This document shows, piece after piece, positions 1 to 6,258 of a stretch of DNA of 6,306 nucleotides (its first letter is position 1; each line of letters begins with the position of its first letter). Source of the DNA: Bacillota bacterium. GTDB lineage: Bacteria > Bacillota_A > Clostridia > DSM-8532. The notes beneath the pieces are model-generated. The model had not been told where the DNA came from. It saw only the letters and a list, made by a program, of their open reading frames with translations, and searched no databases. Position numbers and translations under genes: made by a program. The DNA lies in the NCBI GenBank assembly GCA_023424865.1, contig JAFADM010000474.1, positions 1 through 6,306 of the forward strand. The letters are read 5' to 3'.

Positions 1-823
1 GCAAATCTTCACGTTTAAGCGCAAATTCAATTGTGGCTTCTAAAAAACCCATTTTATTGCCTACGTCATAACGTCTGCCAACAAAGTCATAGGCGTACAT
101 GGCCTCCTTGCGGGCCAGCTGGCACAGAGAATCCGTAAGCTGTATCTCTTCATTTTTACCCGGTTTTGCATTTTCAAGGTAATGAAAAATGGCCGGTGAA
201 ATGATGTAACGTCCTAAAATAGCCAGATTGGAAGGGGCCTTGTCCGTATCCGGCTTTTCAACCAGATCCTTTACCTTGTAGATCCTGTCGTCTATGTTCT
301 TACCGTCAACAATGCCGTATTTGTTGACTTCCTCGGGATCTACCCGCTGAACACCCAATATGGTTGTTCTGTATTCGTCATACACGTCGATCATCTGCTT
401 GAGGCAGGGAGTGCTGGCATCCACAATATCGTCGCCCAGCAAAACGGCAAAAGGCTCATTTCCGATAAAGGATTTGGCGCAGTAGATGGCATGACCCAGA
501 CCTTTTGGTTCCTTTTGCCTAATATAGTGGATATTAACAAGGTTCGAGATATCCAAAACTTGCGCCAGAAGATCTTCCTTGTGCTTTTTGCGAAGCTCCT
601 CCTCAAGTTCCAGCGAACGGTCGAAATGGTCCTCAATAGCCCTTTTTCCGCGGCCGGTAATGATAAGTATATCCTCGATACCGGAAGCGACGGCCTCTTC
701 AATAATGTATTGAATGGTGGGCTTGTCCACAATAGGGAGCATTTCCTTGGGCTGTGCCTTTGTTGCAGGCAAAAAACGCGTCCCCAGGCCTGCGGCGGGG
801 ATAATTGCCTTTCTCACTTTCAT
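1..823 (-). CDS. galU: UTP--glucose-1-phosphate uridylyltransferase, C-terminus cut by the window edge
   Basis: Cytosolic enzyme that makes UDP-glucose and pyrophosphate from UTP and glucose-1-phosphate, feeding cell-wall, teichoic-acid and capsule glycosylation. I translated it from the ATG at 823-821; 274 codons are open to the window edge. The family is usually about 290-300 residues, so roughly the last 15-25 are missing. Visible motifs are the nucleotide-binding loop [11 protein letters not shown] at residues 12-22, [15 protein letters not shown] at 26-40, the [12 protein letters not shown] block at 102-112, LLGDDIV at 128-134 (metal and substrate aspartates), VEKP at 188-191 and [12 protein letters not shown] at 249-260. 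These fit GalU rather than RfbA-type thymidylyltransferases. A GAAGGAG Shine-Dalgarno lies 10 bases upstream and begins on the last base of the recR stop codon, so galU is probably cotranscribed with ybaB and recR. No frameshift or odd residue was seen. Confidence 0.96.
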   Translation of the reverse strand, partial: MKVRKAIIPAAGLGTRFLPATKAQPKEMLPIVDKPTIQYIIEEAVASGIEDILIITGRGKRAIEDHFDRSLELEEELRKKHKEDLLAQVLDISNLVNIHYIRQKEPKGLGHAIYCAKSFIGNEPFAVLLGDDIVDASTPCLKQMIDVYDEYRTTILGVQRVDPEEVNKYGIVDGKNIDDRIYKVKDLVEKPDTDKAPSNLAILGRYIISPAIFHYLENAKPGKNEEIQLTDSLCQLARKEAMYAYDFVGRRYDVGNKMGFLEATIEFALKREDL

Positions 824-833
824 ACCTTAACGT

Positions 834-840
834 CTCCTTC
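834..840 (-). promoter_or_regulatory. Ribosome binding site of galU, touching the recR stop codon
   Basis: On the minus strand GAAGGAG starts at the last base of the recR TAG (842-840) and ends 10 bases before the galU ATG at 823. This fixes the galU start and implies that galU is read from the same message as recR. Confidence 0.8.
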
Positions 841-1439
841 TAGATTTCTCTACGCCCTTCCATGGATTTGGCCAGGGTAACCTCGTCGGCGTACTCCAAA
901 TCGCCGCCGACAGATATTCCCTGGGCAATCCGTGTGGTTTTCACACCCATGGGCTTTAAAAGCTTTGACAGATAGACAGCCGTTGCTTCACCCTCCACAG
1001 TAGGATTGGTAGCCAGAATGATCTCGCTTATATCCCCCTTGGCTGCCCGGGCAAGAAGGGAGCGAATATTTATATCATCAGGACCAATCCCCTCCAGAGG
1101 GGATATAAGGCCGTTTAAAACATGGTAGTGTCCCTTGTACTCCCGGACGCGCTCCATGGCAGCCACATCCCTTGGGCTTTGAACCACACAGATGATATGA
1201 CTGTCCCTTTTGACTGACGAGCAGATGCGACAGGGATCCACATCGGTAATATTACCGCAGACCTGGCAATAGCAGGTTTTTCGTTTGGCCTCCGTAAGGG
1301 CCTTGGCAAAGCCCTCCACCCTGTCCTCAGGCAGGTTCAGGACATGAAAAGCAAGCCGTTGGGCCGTTTTTCGTCCAATACCCGGCAGCTTTTCAAATTC
1401 CTCAATGAGTCGCTGTATCGGAAGTGCAAAATAATCCAT
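840..1439 (-). CDS. recR: Recombination mediator protein RecR
   Basis: Cytosolic recombinational-repair protein that works with RecO (and RecF) to load RecA on SSB-coated single-stranded gaps. At 199 residues it has the normal family length. It shows a helix-hairpin-helix [17 protein letters not shown] at residues 18-34, a zinc-binding set C58-x2-C61 and C70-x2-C73, and a Toprim domain starting at about [14 protein letters not shown] (83-96). The conserved [13 protein letters not shown] lies at 145-157 and the C-terminal [13 protein letters not shown] at 177-189. The glutamine at 87 stands where many RecR proteins have glutamate; from memory Bacillus RecR also has Q, so I do not treat it as a defect. 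The start is ATG at 1439, three bases after the ybaB stop. No strong Shine-Dalgarno precedes it, so translation may be coupled to ybaB. The ybaB-recR pairing is the classical arrangement. Confidence 0.98.
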   Translation of the reverse strand: MDYFALPIQRLIEEFEKLPGIGRKTAQRLAFHVLNLPEDRVEGFAKALTEAKRKTCYCQVCGNITDVDPCRICSSVKRDSHIICVVQSPRDVAAMERVREYKGHYHVLNGLISPLEGIGPDDINIRSLLARAAKGDISEIILATNPTVEGEATAVYLSKLLKPMGVKTTRIAQGISVGGDLEYADEVTLAKSMEGRREI

Positions 1440-1442
1440 AAA

Positions 1443-1787
1443 TCAGAACAGACCCGGAATATTGCCAAGCCCTCCGGCAAGGCCGCCCATGGTGTTCTGA
1501 GCCAATGCATCGGCCTGGCGAAGCGCTTCATTTACTGCTGCCAGCACCAAATCCTGCAAGGTTTCTACATCATCGGGATCCACCGCATCCTGTGAAATGC
1601 GAATTTCTTTTATTTCCTTGGATCCGGTTGCGACAACCGTAACGGCACCACCACCCACAGTGGCCTCAACGGTTTTCACCGCCAGATCCTCCTGTGCTTT
1701 AAGCATATCCTGCTGCATTTTTTGTGCCTGTTTCATAAGGTTGGCCATATTTCCACCCATGCCACCGGGAAATCCGTGTTTCGCCAT
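1443..1787 (-). CDS. ybaB: YbaB/EbfC family nucleoid-associated DNA-binding protein
   Basis: Small dimeric protein that binds DNA and associates with the nucleoid; it is usually encoded just before recR. I choose the ATG at 1787, giving 114 residues beginning [12 protein letters not shown]. It has a GGAAGGAG Shine-Dalgarno at 1806-1799 with an 11-base spacer. An in-frame ATG at 1817 would add ten residues ([10 protein letters not shown]), but it has no well-spaced ribosome site and falls at about the predicted transcription start. Family features are a glycine-rich N-terminus, the amphipathic helix [20 protein letters not shown] (residues 14-33), the core strand set around [20 protein letters not shown], then the [20 protein letters not shown] segment and a Gly-rich tail [14 protein letters not shown]. 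dnaX, often immediately upstream in other bacteria, is not here; an ROK kinase gene takes that place. The exact cellular role is poorly defined across the family. Confidence 0.95.
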   Translation of the reverse strand: MAKHGFPGGMGGNMANLMKQAQKMQQDMLKAQEDLAVKTVEATVGGGAVTVVATGSKEIKEIRISQDAVDPDDVETLQDLVLAAVNEALRQADALAQNTMGGLAGGLGNIPGLF

Positions 1788-1798
1788 ATAATAACATT

Positions 1799-1806
1799 CT
1801 CCTTCC
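1799..1806 (-). promoter_or_regulatory. Ribosome binding site deciding the ybaB start
   Basis: GGAAGGAG on the minus strand lies 11 bases before the ATG at 1787. It lies inside the reading frame that would be used from the upstream ATG at 1817, so it supports the shorter protein. Confidence 0.75.
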
Positions 1807-1822
1807 AGTTTACACATACCTC

Positions 1823-1851
1823 ATTATATCCAGATCACGGCATAAATACAA
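1823..1851 (-). promoter_or_regulatory. Predicted sigma-A promoter for ybaB-recR-galU
   Basis: On the minus strand the -35 hexamer TTGTAT (1851-1846) is followed by a 17-base spacer and a perfect -10 TATAAT (1828-1823). The -35 matches only three of six consensus positions, but the spacing and -10 are ideal. Transcription would begin near 1816, leaving about 28 untranslated bases that include the ybaB ribosome site. The promoter lies in the 96-base gap after the ROK kinase gene, so ybaB-recR-galU can be expressed independently of it. No intrinsic terminator with a T-run separates the two units, so read-through is also possible. Confidence 0.65.
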
Positions 1852-1883
1852 GAATCCATTGCTATGCCATACCTGTGATGTAC

Positions 1884-2858
1884 CTAGGACAGCTCCCCCA
1901 GCTTCTGCGCAATAAGAGCCCTTGCACCATATAAAATGGCGTCGTCCTTTAGAAGGGAGGGACGTATAACGGCATTGGAGAGCATCGCGGGCCAGGCAAA
2001 CCGGTCAATATATTTCCCGACCAGAGCCATTACCTCGTCCTCCAATGCTTCCACGACGCCGCCGCCAAAGACAACCACCTGGGGATTGAGTATATTGATA
2101 AGGTTTCCCGTACCGGCAGCCAAATAGTACATAGCCCGGTCCAAAGCATCCAGCGCCAGCTTGTCTTTAACTGCCACCGCCTTTTTAAGAACGCTGCTTT
2201 TAATAACCCCATCCTTTTCGTTATAGGTTTCAGCTAGTACGGAGGGGACCTTCCTGGCAAGCCCTGCCTGAATTTCCTTGGTAAGGGCTATTTTACTGGC
2301 GTAAGCCTCAAGACACCCTCTCTGGCCGCAATTGCACAAAGGGCCGTCAGGATTTAAGGTCATATGCCCAACTTCCGCTCCTGCAAAAAGGGAACCGGTA
2401 AAGAGTTTATCATCAATTACAATACCACCGCCGAGGCCGGTACCCACAAACAGTCCCAGAACATGTGAGAAGCCCTTTGCCGCGCCGTATTTCCATTCTC
2501 CCAGCGTACCGACATTAACATCATTGCCCACAATGAAGGGGATACCGAAGGCATTGGAAATATTAAACCCAAGCTGGTGCTCCCGCCATGGCAGGTTGGG
2601 GGCGTAAAGGACAACTCCCCGGTCCGTGTCGATAACCCCGGGAGCTCCGGCACCTATGGCCTTAACCTCTTCCCTTGCCACTCCGGAGGTTTCAAAAAGC
2701 TCCTCAATAACACTTTTTATCCGTTCATCAACGGCTTCCACACCTGCCTCAGGTTTTGTTTTCTTCTTAACCCGACAGACAATATTATTATTTTCATCCA
2801 TTAATGCACCCAGAATTTTGCTTCCGCCGATGTCCAGGCAAATTGTATATTTACTCAT
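1884..2858 (-). CDS. ROK-family sugar kinase, probable glucokinase
   Basis: Predicted cytosolic ATP-dependent kinase that phosphorylates a hexose, most likely glucose, at C6. The 324 residues match the usual ROK kinase length. In order: the N-terminal phosphate loop DIGGSKILGAL (9-19), GAGAPGVID (69-77), the NDVN motif at 112-115 with the probable catalytic base D113, and the second phosphate loop GTGLGGGIV (139-147). Next come ExGH at 162-165 and the ROK zinc motif C175-x-C177-G-x2-G-C182 with E184. The C-terminal nucleotide-binding part contains AAGTGNLINILNP (247-259) and VVVFGGGV (261-268). There is no N-terminal helix-turn-helix, so it is a kinase and not a NagC/XylR-type repressor. ATG at 2858 has an excellent AGGAGG at 2871-2866 with a 7-base spacer. 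N-acetylmannosamine, fructose or another hexose cannot be excluded as substrate from sequence alone. galU lies three genes downstream, which fits a role in UDP-glucose supply. Confidence 0.93.
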   Translation of the reverse strand: MSKYTICLDIGGSKILGALMDENNNIVCRVKKKTKPEAGVEAVDERIKSVIEELFETSGVAREEVKAIGAGAPGVIDTDRGVVLYAPNLPWREHQLGFNISNAFGIPFIVGNDVNVGTLGEWKYGAAKGFSHVLGLFVGTGLGGGIVIDDKLFTGSLFAGAEVGHMTLNPDGPLCNCGQRGCLEAYASKIALTKEIQAGLARKVPSVLAETYNEKDGVIKSSVLKKAVAVKDKLALDALDRAMYYLAAGTGNLINILNPQVVVFGGGVVEALEDEVMALVGKYIDRFAWPAMLSNAVIRPSLLKDDAILYGARALIAQKLGELS

Positions 2859-2917
2859 GTGTTACCCTCCTGATTCCATACTTCTTGCAGTTATAGGCCT
2901 GAAACTCTCATAAAGTC

Positions 2918-2933
2918 GAAGATCCGAAGATCC
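2918..2933. repeat. Two tandem copies of an 8-base unit (GAAGATCC)
   Basis: On the plus strand GAAGATCC occurs at 2918-2925 and again immediately at 2926-2933. It is short and may be a slippage product. It lies 28 bases from a second, unrelated 8-base tandem array. Confidence 0.85.
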
Positions 2934-2961
2934 AAAGCTTACTCCTTATTCCCTATTGGTT

Positions 2962-2992
2962 CCTGTTTTCCTGTTTTCCTGTTTTCCTGTTT
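2962..2992. repeat. Microsatellite-like array, CCTGTTTT repeated 3.9 times
   Basis: On the plus strand three perfect CCTGTTTT units (2962-2969, 2970-2977, 2978-2985) are followed by seven bases of a fourth (2986-2992). On the transcribed strand this reads as AAAACAGG units, an unstructured purine-rich stretch in what may be the leader of the ROK kinase message. It is perfectly periodic, so slipped-strand copy-number change is plausible. No function is evident. Confidence 0.92.
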
Positions 2993-3037
2993 GATCTGAT
3001 TTTGTACCTGCTGCGGTGGCTCGGGGTTTAACCAAGG

Positions 3038-4234
3038 CTACTTTACTCCTGTCCGTTCCCGAATAACAAACGCCACCGGTATTTTTCTCTCCCGGCCGGC
3101 CGACGGGCTGTTGACAATGGCGCCCTCCACAATCATTTCACTGGATGCCCCGCCATCTAAAAGAGCAGCATCCGTGAAGCCCAGGGCTAAAAGCTTTTCT
3201 CCCAGCTCCCTGCCGGTGAGCCCATTGCTCAGGCCCTCCTGACGGCCATCTACAACAAAAAAAGCTAATAGGCCATCTGCCAGAATACCCACAGCCGTTC
3301 GGGGTGCACGGGATTCCATTGTTCCTACCCAGGGGTCGGAAGCGCCAATAACAAGCTTTTTATCCCTTACAATCCAGCTGCCCAATTCATAAGCGCTTTC
3401 AAAGCTTTCCTGTGATGGGGAAAGGGTTTTTCCCGAAGCCTGCACTTCCCATTTTATATCAATGGAGGCTCCTCTCTCAACTATGTCCTGCAAAGTTTTT
3501 TCAAAAGTCTTTCCTATGGCTGTTACCAAAAAACCATTCTCCGGAATGGCCAGCGACTCCATGGAGATTAATAAATCCTTAACAAAGCCGTTTTCGGAAA
3601 TCACAGCAAGCTGGCGCTGATCGACACGGTTACGGCTTCCGTAGTCGGGGGTAAAGACATAAATTCCCTCGCCTTCAGGGTATTTGTTATAAGAAACCAC
3701 CTCTAAGGCTTCATTACCGATATGAAGCTGCATGGAGGAGGTATAATCCGTCAGCAAGGCTCCCTCTCCGCTTACGGCAAGCAGAGGAAACCTTCCCCCG
3801 GAAAAGCTTTTCAGCCTTCCATCGGAATATAAAAGACCGCCTAAAAGGCCGTTAACATAAGAAAAGCCGCCATTTACCGAGGCCATTCCCTCATATTTTT
3901 CAGTGATGACGCTTAAGGTTTCGTAGCCGAAAAGAGTGGCAAAGGCTGTCACAGGCTTTATTTCGATAAGTGGGTTTGTTGAATCCAGTTTAAGCAGATG
4001 ATAGGAAAGCTTTCCGGAAGGTGTTTCTTCAAGATGGGATTCATAGGTAAAAGGTGGTGAAGGTGTTTCTGAAGCAGGAGGCGGTGTCACCGTATCTGGC
4101 GTACACGAAAGCGAAGGCCCTGCTGCGGGTTCCTTATCGGTAACCGCTGCGGGGCCTGTGAACCATAGAATTATGAGTGCTGTCAAACCCATCAGGAGTA
4201 TAGGGAAAAGCCTATTCTTCAACCTTCTCGCCAA
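3038..4234 (-). CDS. Membrane-anchored phosphodiester glycosidase (NAGPA-domain) family protein
   Basis: Predicted extracytoplasmic protein. Family members hydrolyse sugar-1-phosphodiesters; the animal relative uncovers mannose-6-phosphate by removing GlcNAc, and bacterial members are often labelled exopolysaccharide-related. Residues 1-8 are basic and 9-27 form one hydrophobic segment (LFPILLMGLTALIILWFTG), a signal anchor or uncleaved signal. A Pro/Thr/Ser-rich linker covers about 38-62 and the catalytic domain runs from about 75 to the end. Hallmarks are SVNGGFSY (119-126), APRTAVGI (310-317), FFVVDGR (325-331), a Ser/Asn/Gly turn near 335-339 and LLDGGASSEM (358-367). It overlaps the flgJ-type gene by 23 bases and no Met codon occurs near the N-terminus. 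The start is therefore TTG at 4234 or the in-frame TTG at 4222 (11-base overlap, starting MKNRLF); neither has an ideal ribosome site, which suggests coupling to the upstream gene. The natural substrate is unknown. Confidence 0.85.
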   Translation of the reverse strand: MARRLKNRLFPILLMGLTALIILWFTGPAAVTDKEPAAGPSLSCTPDTVTPPPASETPSPPFTYESHLEETPSGKLSYHLLKLDSTNPLIEIKPVTAFATLFGYETLSVITEKYEGMASVNGGFSYVNGLLGGLLYSDGRLKSFSGGRFPLLAVSGEGALLTDYTSSMQLHIGNEALEVVSYNKYPEGEGIYVFTPDYGSRNRVDQRQLAVISENGFVKDLLISMESLAIPENGFLVTAIGKTFEKTLQDIVERGASIDIKWEVQASGKTLSPSQESFESAYELGSWIVRDKKLVIGASDPWVGTMESRAPRTAVGILADGLLAFFVVDGRQEGLSNGLTGRELGEKLLALGFTDAALLDGGASSEMIVEGAIVNSPSAGRERKIPVAFVIRERTGVK

Positions 4235-4592
4235 CCTTATAGGTTCTGTCCATTTGAGCGCTTAACTGCTTGTAAAGCATATCACCAACGCCAATACCAC
4301 GCTCGCTCCCTTTTTTCATCAGCTCTTCGTCCAGCATATCCTGGAAAATAGAACGGGCCGTACTGGTCTCAATGAAGCCGCCAGTGGGAACGGTTGCTTT
4401 CATTTGTTTATAAAGCATGGAAAGCATGACGCTTTCCAATTCGGTGCACACAGCCTTGAGCTCCTCTTTGTCACCCTCGTTAAAAGCCTTTTGAAGAGCC
4501 GACTCAAATTCACTCTCATTGGCGGAAGCGGCAGATCTTGCCGTATCCAAAACAGCCGATGTGTTATATTGTCCCAATGCCCCTATATTCAT
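4212..4592 (-). CDS. flgJ: FlgJ-type flagellar rod-binding protein, without muramidase domain
   Basis: Matches the rod-binding domain that forms the N-terminal half of proteobacterial FlgJ and acts as scaffold or cap for rod assembly beneath and through the cell wall. The conserved core is visible: CTELESVMLSMLYKQMKATVP at 49-69, then STARSIFQDMLDEELMKKG (77-95) and RGIGVGDMLYKQL (98-110). At 126 residues it ends after this domain, so it lacks the glucosaminidase domain of the enterobacterial protein, as is common in Firmicutes. ATG at 4592 is supported by GAGG at 4603-4600 with a 7-base spacer; that ribosome site directly follows the flgG stop codon (TAA, 4606-4604). The downstream NAGPA gene overlaps its last codons. 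No signal peptide is present. Confidence 0.92.
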   Translation of the reverse strand: MNIGALGQYNTSAVLDTARSAASANESEFESALQKAFNEGDKEELKAVCTELESVMLSMLYKQMKATVPTGGFIETSTARSIFQDMLDEELMKKGSERGIGVGDMLYKQLSAQMDRTYKVGEKVEE

Positions 4593-4603
4593 TCAGTTAC
4601 CTC

Positions 4604-5407
4604 TTATCTGCGAAGATTGTTAGCTGTCTGAAGCATTTCATCGGAAGTGGAAATAGCCTTGGAATTCAGTTCATAAGCACGCTGGGCTACAATAAGCTTT
4701 ACCATTTCCTCAACAACCTGCACATTGGAGGCTTCTAGAAAGGAAGTCCGAATCTTGCTCTGATTCGTCATTTCCGTATCCATAATGGCTTCGCCGGAGG
4801 CGGAGGTTACGGTGTAGAGGTTGCCCCCTGTAGCTTCAAGACCCTGAACATTCTGAAACTGGAACAGTCCGATGTATTGCCCTGTAGGGATGCTCTCCCC
4901 TGTCTCCGGATCGGTTACAACAATTTCACCGGATTCGCCTACTTCGATATTTTCCAGGGAATAGTCAAGATAGATTTCCATACCGTCGGAATCGAGAACA
5001 GGATAACCCTTTGAGTTGGTTAAAATGATACTGCCCTCATACATGGCCTGTTTAAAGCTGCCATCCCGCGTATAGTAGGTGTTCCCATCCGGACCGCGGA
5101 CTGCAAAGAAGGCGGAGCCCTCAACGGCCATATCCAGCTTATTGCTGGTCTGCTGCAGGTTTCCGGAGACAAAATCCTTTACATTGGCACGGGCAACAAC
5201 CCCGTGACCAACCTGCAGATTGACGGGACGCTGGGTCTCTTCCCCAGAATAAGCCTTTTGCATGGTAACGTATAAAAGATCCTCGAATTCGGCCTTTTCC
5301 TTTTTATAGGCCGTTGTGGAAACGTTGGCCAGATTGTTGGATATGGTATCCACATTGAACTGCATGGCCTTCATGCCGGATGCAGCTGTCCACAGGGAAC
5401 GCATCAT
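4604..5407 (-). CDS. flgG: Flagellar basal-body distal rod protein FlgG (FlhP-like)
   Basis: Structural subunit of the flagellar rod, the drive shaft that crosses the cell envelope; exported by the flagellar type III apparatus without a cleaved signal peptide. The 267 residues match FlgG length. The N-terminal rod domain shows MMRSLWTAASGMKAMQ (1-16), DTISNNLANVSTTAYKK (20-36) and FEDLLY (41-46), followed by an FlgG-type segment near 46-70 ending LQVGHGV. The central D1 region has VEGSAFFAV (95-103) and YYTRDGSF (111-118). The C-terminal helix contains LEASNVQVVEEMVKLIVAQR (224-243) followed by AYELNSKAI, close to the FlgG consensus. Of the two adjacent start codons, ATG 5407 is better placed after GGGAG (5422-5418, 10-base spacer). 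The gene is second in the rod block, 65 bases after flgF. In Bacillus the equivalent pair is called flhO-flhP. Confidence 0.95.
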   Translation of the reverse strand: MMRSLWTAASGMKAMQFNVDTISNNLANVSTTAYKKEKAEFEDLLYVTMQKAYSGEETQRPVNLQVGHGVVARANVKDFVSGNLQQTSNKLDMAVEGSAFFAVRGPDGNTYYTRDGSFKQAMYEGSIILTNSKGYPVLDSDGMEIYLDYSLENIEVGESGEIVVTDPETGESIPTGQYIGLFQFQNVQGLEATGGNLYTVTSASGEAIMDTEMTNQSKIRTSFLEASNVQVVEEMVKLIVAQRAYELNSKAISTSDEMLQTANNLRR

Positions 5408-5472
5408 AATCTTTCATCTCCCGAATTGTATATAGATTAAGCATTTATAATTCAATAATAATATCCCATTTA
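5408..5472. other. AT-rich 65-base spacer between flgF and flgG
   Basis: It holds the flgG ribosome site (GGGAG, 5422-5418). Apart from that it is AT-rich. A possible -35/-10 pair was considered and rejected because its start point would fall on the ribosome site. No terminator-like hairpin is visible, so flgG probably relies on transcription from upstream of flgF. Confidence 0.5.
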
Positions 5473-6258
5473 TCAGCCTGTCCGGCCTACCTCATTGACT
5501 GCCTTTTCCAGCGTCGAATCCTGGTACTGAATAAGCTTCTGGCTTGTTTCATAGGCTCTGAGAACATTGATCATTTCAACCATTTCCTTAACGGAATCCA
5601 CATTGGAGCCCTCAACAAAGCCTTGCTGAAGGGAGCCTTCAAATTCTCCCGTCTGGCTTTCCCCGGTAACGGTAAAAAGATTGTAGCCGTAGTTTCTCAA
5701 AGTCTCGGGATTAGTGAATTTTGAAATTTTAAGAGTATCTACCAGAGTATCGTCCTGAAGAATACGTCCGTCTGATGTAACGGTAAACTCGGATCCGTTA
5801 AGATAAATGGCTCCGTTTTGTCCTACAACAGGGTTTCCGTCCCTTGTTACCAGCATACCATTGGCATCAAGCTTAAAGGAACCGTCACGGGTGTAATACT
5901 CTCGAAGTTCCCCATCCTCACCTAACATGGCAACCGAGAAAAAGGCTGAATTGTCACCGGTAATGGCCACATCCGTAGAGGCCTCAGTGCTTTCCAGCGT
6001 TCCCTGAGTAAAATCCTTATGAACCTCTGCTATGTCATTGAACAGGGACATGGTGCCGATGGTACGGCTTCGGTTCCCAAAGGAGCTTCCCGTATCGTCA
6101 AACAGCCTTTTTGCCAGAACCTCCGAAAATTCTTCAAAGACAATAGTATCCTTTTTAAAACCATTGGTGCTGGCATTGGCTATATTGTTAGAGATGGTAT
6201 CCATTTTACGATTCAAGGTAAGCATTCCATATCCGGAGGTATAAAGTCCTCTAATCAT
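5473..6258 (-). CDS. flgF: Flagellar basal-body rod protein FlgF/FlhO-like
   Basis: Rod-family structural protein placed directly upstream of flgG, consistent with proximal rod FlgF or the Bacillus FlhO equivalent. It has 261 residues. The N-terminal rod domain is MIRGLYTSGYGMLTLNRKMD (1-20) and TISNNIANASTNGFKK (21-36). The central part has GDNSAFFSV (101-109), YYTRDGSF (121-128) and DANGMLVTRDGNPVVG (131-146). The C-terminal rod helix has FVEGSNVDSVKEMVEMINVL (214-233) then RAYETSQKLIQ. FlgG diagnostic features (the AQRAYELNSKAI end and the MRSLWTAASGM start) are replaced by divergent versions, so I prefer FlgF over a second FlgG. ATG 6258 has AAGGGG at 6271-6266 with a 7-base spacer. Only 48 bases lie upstream in the window, with no convincing promoter, so further flagellar or envelope genes may precede it. 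Confidence 0.9.
   Translation of the reverse strand: MIRGLYTSGYGMLTLNRKMDTISNNIANASTNGFKKDTIVFEEFSEVLAKRLFDDTGSSFGNRSRTIGTMSLFNDIAEVHKDFTQGTLESTEASTDVAITGDNSAFFSVAMLGEDGELREYYTRDGSFKLDANGMLVTRDGNPVVGQNGAIYLNGSEFTVTSDGRILQDDTLVDTLKISKFTNPETLRNYGYNLFTVTGESQTGEFEGSLQQGFVEGSNVDSVKEMVEMINVLRAYETSQKLIQYQDSTLEKAVNEVGRTG

Larger units (their letters stand above)
2859..3037. other. 179-base intergenic region between the NAGPA gene and the ROK kinase gene
   Basis: This is the longest non-coding stretch in the window. It holds two separate 8-base tandem repeats and the ribosome binding site of the ROK kinase gene. I see no convincing promoter: TATAAC at 2895-2890 on the minus strand resembles a -10, but nothing like TTGACA lies 16-18 bases upstream. 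I see no intrinsic terminator with a T-run behind the NAGPA stop, and no small ORF with a ribosome site. Confidence 0.6.

Noticed and set aside
491..880. 129-codon plus-strand reading frame opposite galU and the end of recR
   Set aside because: It is antisense to two clearly conserved genes, its translation has no recognisable domain, and it has no convincing ribosome site. The same applies to the other plus-strand frames opposite ybaB, the ROK kinase gene, flgJ, flgG and flgF.
840..1439. Loss of the Toprim glutamate in RecR (Q87)
   Set aside because: From memory, RecR of Bacillus has glutamine at the same place, and the rest of the Toprim and zinc residues are intact, so this is a lineage variant and not a defect.
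1837..1870. Inverted repeat GGCATA ... TATGCC around the ybaB -35 region, as terminator or operator
   Set aside because: The arms are only six perfect bases, separated by 18 bases, and no T-run follows, so it is not a convincing terminator. The arm spacing does not fit a typical dimer operator, and such short matches are expected by chance.
2890..2895. TATAAC on the minus strand as a -10 for the ROK kinase gene
   Set aside because: The position relative to the ribosome site is acceptable, but no sequence resembling a -35 lies 16-18 bases upstream and there is no TGn extension. A promoter may still exist there, but the sequence does not support it.
3016..3037. Small hairpin just after the NAGPA stop codon as an intrinsic terminator
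   Set aside because: The stem is about five base pairs with a wobble pair and is followed by a GC-rich stretch, not a run of T.
5427..5455. TTGAAT - 17 bases - TATACA on the minus strand as a promoter for flgG
   Set aside because: Each hexamer matches four of six consensus bases, but transcription would begin at about 5420, inside the flgG ribosome site (5422-5418). The region is AT-rich enough to produce such matches by chance.
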